Below, one piece after another: positions 10,593-17,947 of a stretch of DNA of 64,000 nt (positions are counted from its first letter, which is position 1; each line of letters opens with the position of its first letter). The DNA is from PCRC01 sp040384665 (GTDB taxonomy: Bacteria > Pseudomonadota > Gammaproteobacteria > Burkholderiales > Burkholderiaceae_C). Made by a program: the position numbers and the translations under genes. The notes under the pieces were generated by a model, which was not told the DNA's origin, searched no databases, and saw only the letters and a program-made list of their open reading frames with translations. The stretch lies in the NCBI GenBank assembly GCA_040384665.1, contig JAZKIY010000025.1, positions 1-64,000 on the forward strand. The letters run 5' to 3'.

Positions 10593-11099
10593 CAACCGGA
10601 GCCACTACATGCCCAAAGTCACCAAGCCCGCCAACGTCAAAGGCGACTTTCTTGTCGATTACGAAGAGAAGGTCTTTGAAGATGTCAAAGCCTCGCCGGG
10701 CGAGAAAGCCCTGGTCACCTTCCACACCGTGGCCTTTGAAGGCTCGATTGGCATCGTCAACCTGTTGCAGGCCACGCGCCTGCAGCGCAAGGGTTTCAAG
10801 ACCTCCATCTTGCTGTACGGCCCGGGCGTGACGCTGGGTGTGCAGCGCGGTTTTCCGCGCCTGGGGGACGAGGCCTTTCCGGGCCACTTGAACTTCAACG
10901 GCCAGATCGTGAAGTTTCTGGAAGAGGGCGGCAGTGTCTATGCCTGCCGCTTCGCGCTGCAGGCGCTGTACGGCCACGGTGAAGGTGCGTTGATTCCGGG
11001 TGTGACCCCGATCAACCCGCTGGACGTGCTCGACTTGATCCTCCTGCACCGCAAGGACAACGCCTTCATCTTGAACACCTGGACGCTGTAACGCCAGGC
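10593..11099 (+). repeat. 507-bp direct repeat, copy 1
   Basis: From CAACCGGAGCC before the start codon to CGCCAGGC after the stop. As far as can be read, this is base-for-base identical to 14742-15248. The flanks on both sides are clearly diverged, so identity stops sharply 16 bp before and 8 bp after the gene. Confidence 0.9.
10609..11091 (+). CDS. MSMEG_0572/Sll0783-family nitrogen starvation response protein, copy 1
   Basis: A 160-aa small soluble protein of the family that opens Nit1C clusters (Synechocystis sll0783, NitB of Pseudomonas). Its fold is DsrE/peroxiredoxin-like in appearance, with a repeated alternation of strands and helices: LVTFHTVAFEGSIGIVNLL, ILLYGPGVTLGVQRG, VYACRFALQALYG. 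The molecular function is unknown; in Synechocystis the locus is nitrogen-starvation induced and affects PHB storage (from memory of the literature). This copy is separated from the rest of the Nit1C operon and instead precedes a DUF1097 protein and a porin. RBS GGAG 8 nt before the ATG. Protein identical to the copy at 14758. Confidence 0.9.
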   Translation: MPKVTKPANVKGDFLVDYEEKVFEDVKASPGEKALVTFHTVAFEGSIGIVNLLQATRLQRKGFKTSILLYGPGVTLGVQRGFPRLGDEAFPGHLNFNGQIVKFLEEGGSVYACRFALQALYGHGEGALIPGVTPINPLDVLDLILLHRKDNAFILNTWTL

Positions 11100-11136
11100 C
11101 CATCGAACCCATCTTGAAAAACAAAAGGAAATCTCT

Positions 11137-11646
11137 ATGAGCTTTGTCAATGCACTCGCGCTGGTGTTGGGCGTTATCGGCGGCATCCTCACCTATGCGT
11201 CGCTCAGTACCGGTCTGTTCATGATCTGGGCCACCTTCATTTTTACGGCCACCGGCGTTGCGCTGGGGGGCACGGCAGAGGCGTTCAAGAACCTGGTGGT
11301 TTGCGCGCTCATGGGCATGGTGCTGGCCATGGTGGCATCGCTGCTGATCCTGAACGTCAACCTGGGCCTGCCCGGCGCGCTGTGGCCCGCCATCGTGGTG
11401 GGCGCCACAACCGCCTGCCTGGCACTGGTGGCACACATCCCGCTGTTCCCCGCCATTCCCGCCACCGTGATCGGCTACGCATCGACCTTCGCGTACATCC
11501 TGTCCGCCAACCTGCTGACGCCAGAAGGCATCACCGGTGGCGGCACCAAGAACCCCGCGTTCCTGATCGCCACCTCGCTGGTCGTGGCCTATGGCTTCGG
11601 TCGCGTCAGCCTGGCACTCGCCGGCAAGCTCAGCGCCAAAGCCTGA
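11137..11646 (+). CDS. DUF1097 membrane protein
   Basis: A 169-aa very hydrophobic protein with about five to six transmembrane segments. It belongs to the DUF1097 family (YcdZ-like), conserved inner-membrane proteins without assigned function. AGGAA RBS in front of the ATG at 11137. It starts 45 bp after the nitrogen-starvation protein, on the same sigma-54 transcript. Its position between a nitrogen-response protein and an outer-membrane porin suggests inner-membrane uptake of a small nitrogen compound; this is inference from context. Confidence 0.78.
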   Translation: MSFVNALALVLGVIGGILTYASLSTGLFMIWATFIFTATGVALGGTAEAFKNLVVCALMGMVLAMVASLLILNVNLGLPGALWPAIVVGATTACLALVAHIPLFPAIPATVIGYASTFAYILSANLLTPEGITGGGTKNPAFLIATSLVVAYGFGRVSLALAGKLSAKA

Positions 11647-11688
11647 GTGCACCACTTCCCACGTTCGCAACCTACCGAAAGACGCACC

Positions 11689-12861
11689 ATGAAAAAAACC
11701 CTCATCACCCTCGCCGTTTTTGCTGCCGCTGGCAGCGCATCGGCCCAATCGTCGGTCACCATTTACGGCGCCATCGACAACGCGTTCACCCGCGTCACCA
11801 GCAAGGGCGGCGCCAGCGCTTCTGGCCTCAGCTCCGGCGGTGGTGGCTCGATTGGCAGCAAGCTTGGCTTCAAGGGCGAAGAAGACCTGGGCGGTGGCCT
11901 GAAAGCCGGTTTCAAGCTGGAAATGGGCCTGGAAACCAGTTCTGGCGCCAGCGGTGTGCCCAGCAGCGGCAACAACATCAACATCGTTCCCCCCGGCGGT
12001 GGGCTGCGTTTTGACCGCGCGTCCTATGTCAGCCTGAGCGGCGGTTTCGGCGAGGTCCGCCTGGGCCGCGACCTGGCCGCCAGCTTCATCAACGACGTGG
12101 TCTACGACCCCTTCCTGACCTACGGCGTCGGCTCCAGCCTGAACTTCCCGCTGGGCGTGCTGGGCAGCCTGTTCGCCCCCGCAGGTGTGGCGCCGTCCAC
12201 CGTTGGCAAAGACGCGTCGTCGCTGTTCCGCGTCTCGAACGCGATCAGCTACCTGACGCCGGGCAACCTCGGTGGGTTTTCGGGCCAACTGCAATTCGCC
12301 CCGAGCGAGCAGGCCTCCAGCAGCGGCGCGGCCAAGAAAGACGGCCGCGTCGTGACCGCCCGCGTGGCCTACGACAAGGGCCCGCTCAGTGCATCGGTGT
12401 CGGGCGGCAAGGCCAACCAGTCCAACGGCGTGCTGTCGCAGGACGTCACCACCGCCAACGCCGGCAGTTCGTTCGACTTTGGTGTGGTCAAGGTGATGGG
12501 CGAGTTCGCCCGCTTCAAGACCGAAAACGCCACCGGCGTGGCAGGCCAGGACTTCACCACCAAGGTGATCACCCTGGGCGCTGTGGCACCCGTGGGGCCA
12601 GGCAAGCTCAAGCTGGGTCTGTCACAGGCCAAGCGCGACATCGATGGCACAGCTGGCGAACCCAAGGCCACCAAGATCGCCCTGGGTTACGACTACGCCC
12701 TGTCCAAGCGCACGTCGCTGTTTGGCACCGTGGCACGCGTGAAAAACACCGGGGGTTCTGCGGTGGGCGCTGCCGATGGTGGTGTGGCCGGCTTCGGTGC
12801 CCCGACGCTGGCCAACAGCCGCTCGGTTGGCTACGACGTGGGGCTGCTGCACAGCTTCTGA
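11689..12861 (+). CDS. Gram-negative porin (Burkholderiales type)
   Basis: A 390-aa outer-membrane beta-barrel. The signal peptide MKKTLITLAVFAAAGSASAQ precedes SSVTIYGAIDNAF, the classic mature N-terminus of the betaproteobacterial general porin family. It ends VGYDVGLLHSF with the terminal Phe needed for Bam insertion, and YVSLSGGFGEVRLGRDLA is the family core motif. It lies 42 bp after the DUF1097 gene and ends with a hairpin and a terminator, so it closes the copy-1 operon. It probably admits the nitrogen substrate of the pathway. Confidence 0.88.
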   Translation: MKKTLITLAVFAAAGSASAQSSVTIYGAIDNAFTRVTSKGGASASGLSSGGGGSIGSKLGFKGEEDLGGGLKAGFKLEMGLETSSGASGVPSSGNNINIVPPGGGLRFDRASYVSLSGGFGEVRLGRDLAASFINDVVYDPFLTYGVGSSLNFPLGVLGSLFAPAGVAPSTVGKDASSLFRVSNAISYLTPGNLGGFSGQLQFAPSEQASSSGAAKKDGRVVTARVAYDKGPLSASVSGGKANQSNGVLSQDVTTANAGSSFDFGVVKVMGEFARFKTENATGVAGQDFTTKVITLGAVAPVGPGKLKLGLSQAKRDIDGTAGEPKATKIALGYDYALSKRTSLFGTVARVKNTGGSAVGAADGGVAGFGAPTLANSRSVGYDVGLLHSF

Positions 12862-12875
12862 GGATGAAAGAAATG

Positions 12876-12895
12876 GCCAGACCGCAAGGTCTGGC
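12876..12895 (+). terminator. GCAA-loop hairpin after the porin
   Basis: GCCAGACC-GCAA-GGTCTGGC, a perfect 8-bp stem with a stable tetraloop, 15 nt after the porin stop. It has no T-run, so it may protect the 3' end or pause polymerase ahead of the terminator at 12936. Confidence 0.5.
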
Positions 12896-12935
12896 TGGTC
12901 AGTGAGCGTAACAAGGGATTGAGAGTCTCCGTTTC

Positions 12936-12965
12936 GCCGCCGGTTGCAGAACCGGCGGCTTTTTT
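12936..12965 (+). terminator. intrinsic terminator of the copy-1 operon
   Basis: GCCGCCGGTT-GCAG-AACCGGCGGC followed by TTTTTT: a 10-bp GC-rich stem and T-run. It separates the porin from the convergent MocR gene, which stops at 12978. Confidence 0.88.
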
Positions 12966-12977
12966 CATGCGGGCGGC

Positions 12978-14369
12978 TCACAAGGCCAGCCCGTGTGTGC
13001 GCGTCGGGTGCTCCAGCGTGTGGGCTATCAGGCGCAGGGCCTGTTCACACTGGCCACGGTCCAGCGGCCCACCCAGGCACACGCGCACCGCATCGGGCGG
13101 GTTGCTGTCGGTGCTGAACGCCGCGCTGCCCACCACGCCCACGCCGTTGGTGCGCAGGTAGGCGGCAAACTCGGCCACGTTGCTGCCCTTGGGCAGGGGC
13201 AACCAGAAATGAAAACCTTCCGGCTGCGCCTGGTAGGCATGGTGGCCCAGGTAGCGCTCCACCATGGCCTGGCGCACGATGGACTCTTGCTGGATGCCCA
13301 CCCGCATGGCCTCGGCCGTGCCGTCCAGCACCAGCCGCGTGGCCATGGCCGACGTGATGGGCGACGCCATCACCGTGCTGGCGCGCAGCGCACCGGCCAG
13401 CCGCTGGGCCTGCCGCGCGGTGGGGGCACGGACATACGCGGTGCGCAAACCTGCGCCAAAACATTTTGAAAACCCGCTGACGTAGTACGTGATCTCGGGC
13501 GCCAGCGTGGCCAGCGACGCCGGCATCGAACGCGGCAGCATGCCGTAGGCATCGTCCTCGATCAGCGGCACGCTGTAACGCAGCGCCACATCGGCCAGCG
13601 CCTCGCGCCGGGCGCGCGGCATGGTGGCGGTGGTCGGGTTCAGCAGCGTGGGGTTGCAGTACAGCGCCTGCGGCTGCAGGGTTTTGCAGGCGTCTTCGAA
13701 AGCGTCCACGATCAAGCCGTCTTCGTCCACCGGGATGCCGTGCAGGCGCACACCGAACTGCACCGCCATGGCCTTCATGCCGGGGTAGGCCAGCGACTCC
13801 ACACACACCACCCCGCCAGGGCTCACCAGCTCCGACATCAAGGCCGCCAGCACGCTGTGGATGCCCGGCGCCACCAGCACCTGGTCGGCACGGCAGTCAG
13901 GCACATGGGGGCGCAGCCAGGTGGCCGCCACCTCCCGTTCATGGGGGGTGCCACCAAAATCCTGGTAGCGCAGCAGGTCGTGCCAGTCGGTCTGTGCAAA
14001 CAGCTGCGTCACGCTGGCGCGCAGGCGGGCCTGCAACGCCGGGTCATCGGGCTCGGGGGGCATGTTCATGCTCATCTCGGCACCGCCACCCCCGCGCAGC
14101 GGCAAGGCCGGCGCGCTGCCCCGGACAAAGCTGCCCATGCCGGCGTGGGCGTCGATCAAGCCGCGTTTGCGCGCTTCACCGTAGCCGCGTGCCACGGTGG
14201 TGTAGTTCAGGCCCAGTTCATCGGCCAGTTGCCTGAGCGGTGGCAAGCGGTCGCGCGCGGTCAGGCGGCCACTGCGCACGTCTTCGGCAATCAAATCCGC
14301 GATCAGCACATAGGCCGGTTGGTCCGACGTTTCAAGCTGGCTGAGCCAGTGCCGGGGGACTGTTTTCAT
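12978..14369 (-). CDS. MocR-type regulator (GntR helix-turn-helix fused to aminotransferase-like domain)
   Basis: A 463-aa protein. The N-terminal 75 residues are a winged HTH (LPPLRQLADELGLNYTTVARGYGEARKRGLI); the rest is a class I aminotransferase-like PLP-binding domain with YCNPTLLNPTT, EDDAYGML and the PLP lysine in GFSKCFGAGLR. Members such as GabR, PdxR and TauR sense PLP adducts of amino compounds. It lies between the two copies of the nitrogen-starvation gene and is divergent from the main Nit1C operon. Two 10-bp direct repeats sit just before its start. It is a good candidate for a local regulator, though the nearby operons also carry sigma-54 promoters, which MocR proteins do not activate. 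Confidence 0.88.
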   Translation of the reverse strand: MKTVPRHWLSQLETSDQPAYVLIADLIAEDVRSGRLTARDRLPPLRQLADELGLNYTTVARGYGEARKRGLIDAHAGMGSFVRGSAPALPLRGGGGAEMSMNMPPEPDDPALQARLRASVTQLFAQTDWHDLLRYQDFGGTPHEREVAATWLRPHVPDCRADQVLVAPGIHSVLAALMSELVSPGGVVCVESLAYPGMKAMAVQFGVRLHGIPVDEDGLIVDAFEDACKTLQPQALYCNPTLLNPTTATMPRARREALADVALRYSVPLIEDDAYGMLPRSMPASLATLAPEITYYVSGFSKCFGAGLRTAYVRAPTARQAQRLAGALRASTVMASPITSAMATRLVLDGTAEAMRVGIQQESIVRQAMVERYLGHHAYQAQPEGFHFWLPLPKGSNVAEFAAYLRTNGVGVVGSAAFSTDSNPPDAVRVCLGGPLDRGQCEQALRLIAHTLEHPTRTHGLAL

Positions 14370-14386
14370 AAGGCCTCACGCCATGC

Positions 14387-14419
14387 TTGATTGCATGTCA
14401 TGGGCCTGATTGATTGCAT
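14387..14419. promoter_or_regulatory. direct repeats, candidate MocR operator
   Basis: TTGATTGCAT occurs exactly at 14387-14396 and 14410-14419, a 23-bp period (about two helical turns), 18 bp upstream of the MocR start codon. MocR proteins characteristically bind direct repeats, so autoregulation is likely. Confidence 0.55.
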
Positions 14420-14526
14420 TTTTCATGCCGTTAAAAAATGCAGCGCTACCGGCATTCACGCACCGAAACCCACCACTTTCAACCGATTTTCTCCAATGAA
14501 GTGCCAAGCAGGTGCGTGTTTTCAGA

Positions 14527-14543
14527 CGCATCTTGGTGCGGCG
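14527..14543 (+). promoter_or_regulatory. conserved upstream box, copy 2
   Basis: CGCATCTTGGTGCGGCG, preceded by GTGCGTG at about 14512. It is the counterpart of the box at 10367-10398 and lies about 150 bp upstream of the -24 element at 14686. CGCA-N6-TGCG is again a dyad. Confidence 0.5.
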
Positions 14544-14626
14544 TGAATGGCCATCCAGAACAGGCCCACACGGCATCACGATGCGATCAATGAAATCCAC
14601 CATCCGATCAACTTCGCGTGGCTTGA

Positions 14627-14645
14627 ATGGTTGCACATTGATCGC
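14627..14645 (+). promoter_or_regulatory. second conserved promoter box, copy 2
   Basis: ATGGTTGCACATTGATCGC, matching 10482-10500 at 18 of 19 positions although the sequence between the boxes is not conserved. Conservation as an island argues for a protein-binding site. Confidence 0.5.
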
Positions 14646-14684
14646 ATGACCACACCCCGCCATGCCACCCCACACAGGGCGGGA

Positions 14685-14702
14685 TGGCACGGTCGATGCT
14701 TT
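14685..14702 (+). promoter_or_regulatory. sigma-54 promoter of the main Nit1C operon
   Basis: TGGCACGGTCGATGCTTT: GG (14686-14687), ten bases, GC (14698-14699). Predicted transcript start is near 14711, 47 nt before the ATG at 14758. Nit1C operons of Pseudomonas are controlled by a sigma-54 activator (NitR), which agrees with this; no NitR gene is adjacent here. Confidence 0.75.
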
Positions 14703-14741
14703 GAGGAAGGTGCGCGCATGCCCTTTTTCACCTTCAACTTT

Positions 14742-15248
14742 CAACCGGAGCCACTACATGCCCAAAGTCACCAAGCCCGCCAACGTCAAAGGCGACTTTC
14801 TTGTCGATTACGAAGAGAAGGTCTTTGAAGATGTCAAAGCCTCGCCGGGCGAGAAAGCCCTGGTCACCTTCCACACCGTGGCCTTTGAAGGCTCGATTGG
14901 CATCGTCAACCTGTTGCAGGCCACGCGCCTGCAGCGCAAGGGTTTCAAGACCTCCATCTTGCTGTACGGCCCGGGCGTGACGCTGGGTGTGCAGCGCGGT
15001 TTTCCGCGCCTGGGGGACGAGGCCTTTCCGGGCCACTTGAACTTCAACGGCCAGATCGTGAAGTTTCTGGAAGAGGGCGGCAGTGTCTATGCCTGCCGCT
15101 TCGCGCTGCAGGCGCTGTACGGCCACGGTGAAGGTGCGTTGATTCCGGGTGTGACCCCGATCAACCCGCTGGACGTGCTCGACTTGATCCTCCTGCACCG
15201 CAAGGACAACGCCTTCATCTTGAACACCTGGACGCTGTAACGCCAGGC
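14742..15248 (+). repeat. 507-bp direct repeat, copy 2
   Basis: Perfect copy of 10593-11099, 4.1 kb downstream. The diverged but homologous promoter regions outside it suggest that the gene duplicated earlier and that the coding part was homogenised later. Confidence 0.9.
14758..15240 (+). CDS. MSMEG_0572/Sll0783-family nitrogen starvation response protein, copy 2
   Basis: 160 aa, identical to the copy at 10609. This is the copy in the canonical place, first gene of the Nit1C operon, 22 bp before the nitrilase. Same RBS GGAG. All genes from here to 21793 are co-directional with short gaps or overlaps and form one operon. Confidence 0.92.
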   Translation: MPKVTKPANVKGDFLVDYEEKVFEDVKASPGEKALVTFHTVAFEGSIGIVNLLQATRLQRKGFKTSILLYGPGVTLGVQRGFPRLGDEAFPGHLNFNGQIVKFLEEGGSVYACRFALQALYGHGEGALIPGVTPINPLDVLDLILLHRKDNAFILNTWTL

Positions 15249-15262
15249 ACGCAGGGGCAGAC

Positions 15263-16312
15263 ATGGAAAAACCACGCACCATCCGCGCCGCGGCCGTCCA
15301 GATATCGCCGGACTTTGACGCACCCGACGGCACCTTGAACAAGGTCTGCGAGACCATCGACGCGGCCGCAGCCAAGGGCGTGCAGATCATCGTTTTTCCG
15401 GAAACGTTTGTCCCTTACTACCCCTACTTCTCGTTCGTCAAACCGCCGGTGCTGATGGGTGCCGACCACATGCGTTTGTACGAACGGGCGGTGGTGGTGC
15501 CCGGCCCGGTGACCCGTGCGGTGGCCGAGCGGGCACGGGCCCACGGCATCGTGGTCATGCTCGGTGTGAACGAGCGCGACCACGGCAGCCTCTACAACGC
15601 GCAGCTGCTGTTTGACGCCTCCGGCGAGATGGTGCTGAAGCGCCGCAAGATCACGCCCACCTTCCATGAGCGCATGGTTTGGGGCATGGGCGACGGCAGT
15701 GGCCTGAAGGTGGTGGACACCGCCGTGGGCCGCGTTGGCGCATTGGCCTGTTGGGAACACTACAACCCGCTGGCCCGCTACGCGCTGATGACGCAGCACG
15801 AAGAAATCCACTGCGCGCAGTTCCCCGGCTCCATGGTGGGCCAGATCTTCGGCGACCAGATGGACGTGACCATCCGCCACCACGCGCTGGAGTCCGGCTG
15901 CTTCGTCGTCAATGCCACCGGCTGGCTGACCGACGCGCAGATCACCGCCATCACGCCCGACCCGGCGCTGCAGAAGGGCCTGCGCGGCGGCTGCAACACC
16001 GCGATCGTGTCGCCCGAGGGCGTGCACCTGGCGCCGCCCCTCACCGAAGGCGAAGGCATGGTGATTGCCGACCTGGACATGAGCCTCATCACCAAGCGCA
16101 AACGCATGATGGACTCGGTCGGCCACTACGCCCGGCCTGAACTGCTGAGCCTGGCCATCGACCAGCGCCCCGCCGCCACGGTGCTGCCGATGCGCGGCAC
16201 CGCTTCCCTGCATTCCGAAACGCCAACCGACGGGAGTCCCAGCCATGACCATCTCCAACACCAGCCGCCAGTTGATGACCGACCTGCAGTCCTACGGGCT
16301 GCGGCTGCTTGA
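15263..16312 (+). CDS. nitC: Nit6803-family nitrilase of the Nit1C cluster
   Basis: A 349-aa carbon-nitrogen hydrolase. The catalytic triad is visible: Glu in VFPETFVPYYP (near residue 47), Lys in KRRKITPTFHE (near 128) and the nucleophile Cys163 in ALACWEHYNP, which is the nitrilase (not amidase) signature. Nit1C nitrilases are required for growth on cyanide or nitriles as nitrogen source in Pseudomonas and hydrolyse short nitriles. RBS GGGG before the ATG at 15263. The last about 22 residues overlap the start of the next gene by 68 bp; the conserved domain ends before that, so the tail is dispensable-looking and may be an accident of loss of an earlier stop. Confidence 0.93.
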   Translation: MEKPRTIRAAAVQISPDFDAPDGTLNKVCETIDAAAAKGVQIIVFPETFVPYYPYFSFVKPPVLMGADHMRLYERAVVVPGPVTRAVAERARAHGIVVMLGVNERDHGSLYNAQLLFDASGEMVLKRRKITPTFHERMVWGMGDGSGLKVVDTAVGRVGALACWEHYNPLARYALMTQHEEIHCAQFPGSMVGQIFGDQMDVTIRHHALESGCFVVNATGWLTDAQITAITPDPALQKGLRGGCNTAIVSPEGVHLAPPLTEGEGMVIADLDMSLITKRKRMMDSVGHYARPELLSLAIDQRPAATVLPMRGTASLHSETPTDGSPSHDHLQHQPPVDDRPAVLRAAAA

Positions 16313-17345
16313 CCCCAGCGCGGGCGTGGCCAGCCGGCGCGGCGGTGCCGGCCCGTCTGACCACAAGGCGGTCACGGTGGACGGCCACACCATCATGGTG
16401 CCGGTGCACACCTCGGGCGCCTGGGAGTCGCCCTTTGTGGCCGACGCGCCCGACGCCAACGGCAACGTGTCGCTGAAGCGCGGCACCATCCCGATCGCAC
16501 AAATCAGCTTTCCCAAAACACCGCGTTTTTACGCGCTGCAAACCCTGGACGGCGTGCCCTACTCGCACATTGCCACGCTGCACGGCGCCGACGTGCTGGC
16601 CACCACCGTGCTGCAGAACTGCATCCGCTACGAGAGCCGCAAAAAGACCTGCCAATTCTGTTCCATCGGCCAGTCGCTGGCGGCCAAACGCACCATTGCG
16701 CACAAGACGCCACAGCAGTTGGCAGAAGTCGCCCGCGCCGCCGTGCTGCTGGACGGTGTGAAACACATGGTGCTGACCACCGGCACGCCCAACGCCACCG
16801 ACCGCGGCGCCAAGGTGCTGGTGGACAGCGTCTTCGCCATCAAGGCCGCCATCGACATTCCGGTGCAGGTGCAGTGCGAGCCACCGGACGACGACCAGTG
16901 GTTCCACCGCATGAAGGCCGCTGGCGTGGACACGCTGGGCATGCACCTGGAGGCCGTGACACAAGAGGTGCGCGAACGCATCATGCCCGGCAAGGCCAGC
17001 GTGCCGTTGTCGCGCTACATGAGCGCGTTTGAAGCGTCGGTCAGCGTGTTTGGCCGGGGCCAGGTCAGCACCTACATCCTGGCCGGCCTGGGCGACACGC
17101 GTGAAGCGATTCTTGCCATGTGCGCCCAGCTGCTGGCACTCGGCGTCTACCCCTTCGTGGTGCCCTTTGTGCCGATTTCCGGCACGCCGCTGGAAGGCCA
17201 CCCGGCGCCGTCGTCCGAGTTCATGAAGTCCATCCTGGCGCCGCTGGGCCAGATGGTGTCAGACGCCAACCTGCGCTCGGCCGACATCAAGGCCGGCTGC
17301 GGCAAGTGCGGCGCCTGCTCGTCGCTCTCAATCTACGAAACCTAA
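16245..17345 (+). CDS. MSMEG_0568-family radical SAM protein
   Basis: A 366-aa protein of the Nit1C radical SAM family. The cluster-binding cysteines read C126-x9-C136-x2-C139 (NCIRYESRKKTCQFCSIG), not the usual C-x3-C-x2-C. Barrel motifs follow: LTTGTPNATDRG (the GGE-like position), VQVQCEPP, MHLEAVT. A second cysteine set, C352-x2-C355-x2-C358, sits at the C-terminus (AGCGKCGACSS) and could bind an auxiliary Fe-S cluster. The reaction is unknown. GGGAG before the ATG at 16245, inside the 3' end of nitC. Confidence 0.9.
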   Translation: MTISNTSRQLMTDLQSYGLRLLDPSAGVASRRGGAGPSDHKAVTVDGHTIMVPVHTSGAWESPFVADAPDANGNVSLKRGTIPIAQISFPKTPRFYALQTLDGVPYSHIATLHGADVLATTVLQNCIRYESRKKTCQFCSIGQSLAAKRTIAHKTPQQLAEVARAAVLLDGVKHMVLTTGTPNATDRGAKVLVDSVFAIKAAIDIPVQVQCEPPDDDQWFHRMKAAGVDTLGMHLEAVTQEVRERIMPGKASVPLSRYMSAFEASVSVFGRGQVSTYILAGLGDTREAILAMCAQLLALGVYPFVVPFVPISGTPLEGHPAPSSEFMKSILAPLGQMVSDANLRSADIKAGCGKCGACSSLSIYET

Positions 17346-17365
17346 AACCGCACAGAGGCCCGACC

Positions 17366-17947
17366 ATGCTGACGATTGACCGGCTGTGTGAACTCGACAT
17401 GGCCTATGCGCCGGTTGAATTTCTGGTGCGCGAAGCCAGCCAGGACTGGGAGGTGCGCGAGGCCCATGCGCTGCGGCGTGCGGTGTTCTGCATCGAGCAG
17501 GGCATTTTTGTGGGCGACGACATTGACGCGGTGGACAGCCACGCGCAGCTGCTGGTGGCCATGTCGTGCTACGGCGGCATGCCCGACCAGGTGGTCGGCA
17601 CGGTGCGCATCCACCCCGCGCACCCCGGCGTGAACGACGACATCTGGTGGGGTTCGCGGCTGGCGGTGCACCCGTCGTTCCGCAGCCAGGGGCACCTGGG
17701 CGCCACGCTGATCCGGCTGGCCGTGTCGCGCGCGCATGCGCTCGGGTGCGACACCTTCCTGGCCCATGTGCAGCAGCAAAACGTGCCGCTGTTCCAGCGC
17801 CTGAACTGGGCCACCCACGCTGAACTGGCCATCCATGGCCGGCCCCACAGCCGCATGCAGGCCGACTTGGCGCATTACCCGCCCTGCCATGACCCGGTGA
17901 GCGGCTTTGTAACCCGCGCGCGGCTGGCAACCCCGGTGCCGACATGA
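17366..17947 (+). CDS. MSMEG_0567/Sll0786-family GNAT acetyltransferase
   Basis: A 193-aa GNAT-fold protein: FCIEQGIFVGDDID near residue 40 and WGSRLAVHPSFRSQGHLGATLI, containing the RxxGxG/A-type acetyl-CoA binding loop (R-S-Q-G-H-L-G). Family members are always found in Nit1C clusters; the acceptor is unknown. It overlaps the next gene by 4 bp (ATGA). Confidence 0.88.
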   Translation: MLTIDRLCELDMAYAPVEFLVREASQDWEVREAHALRRAVFCIEQGIFVGDDIDAVDSHAQLLVAMSCYGGMPDQVVGTVRIHPAHPGVNDDIWWGSRLAVHPSFRSQGHLGATLIRLAVSRAHALGCDTFLAHVQQQNVPLFQRLNWATHAELAIHGRPHSRMQADLAHYPPCHDPVSGFVTRARLATPVPT

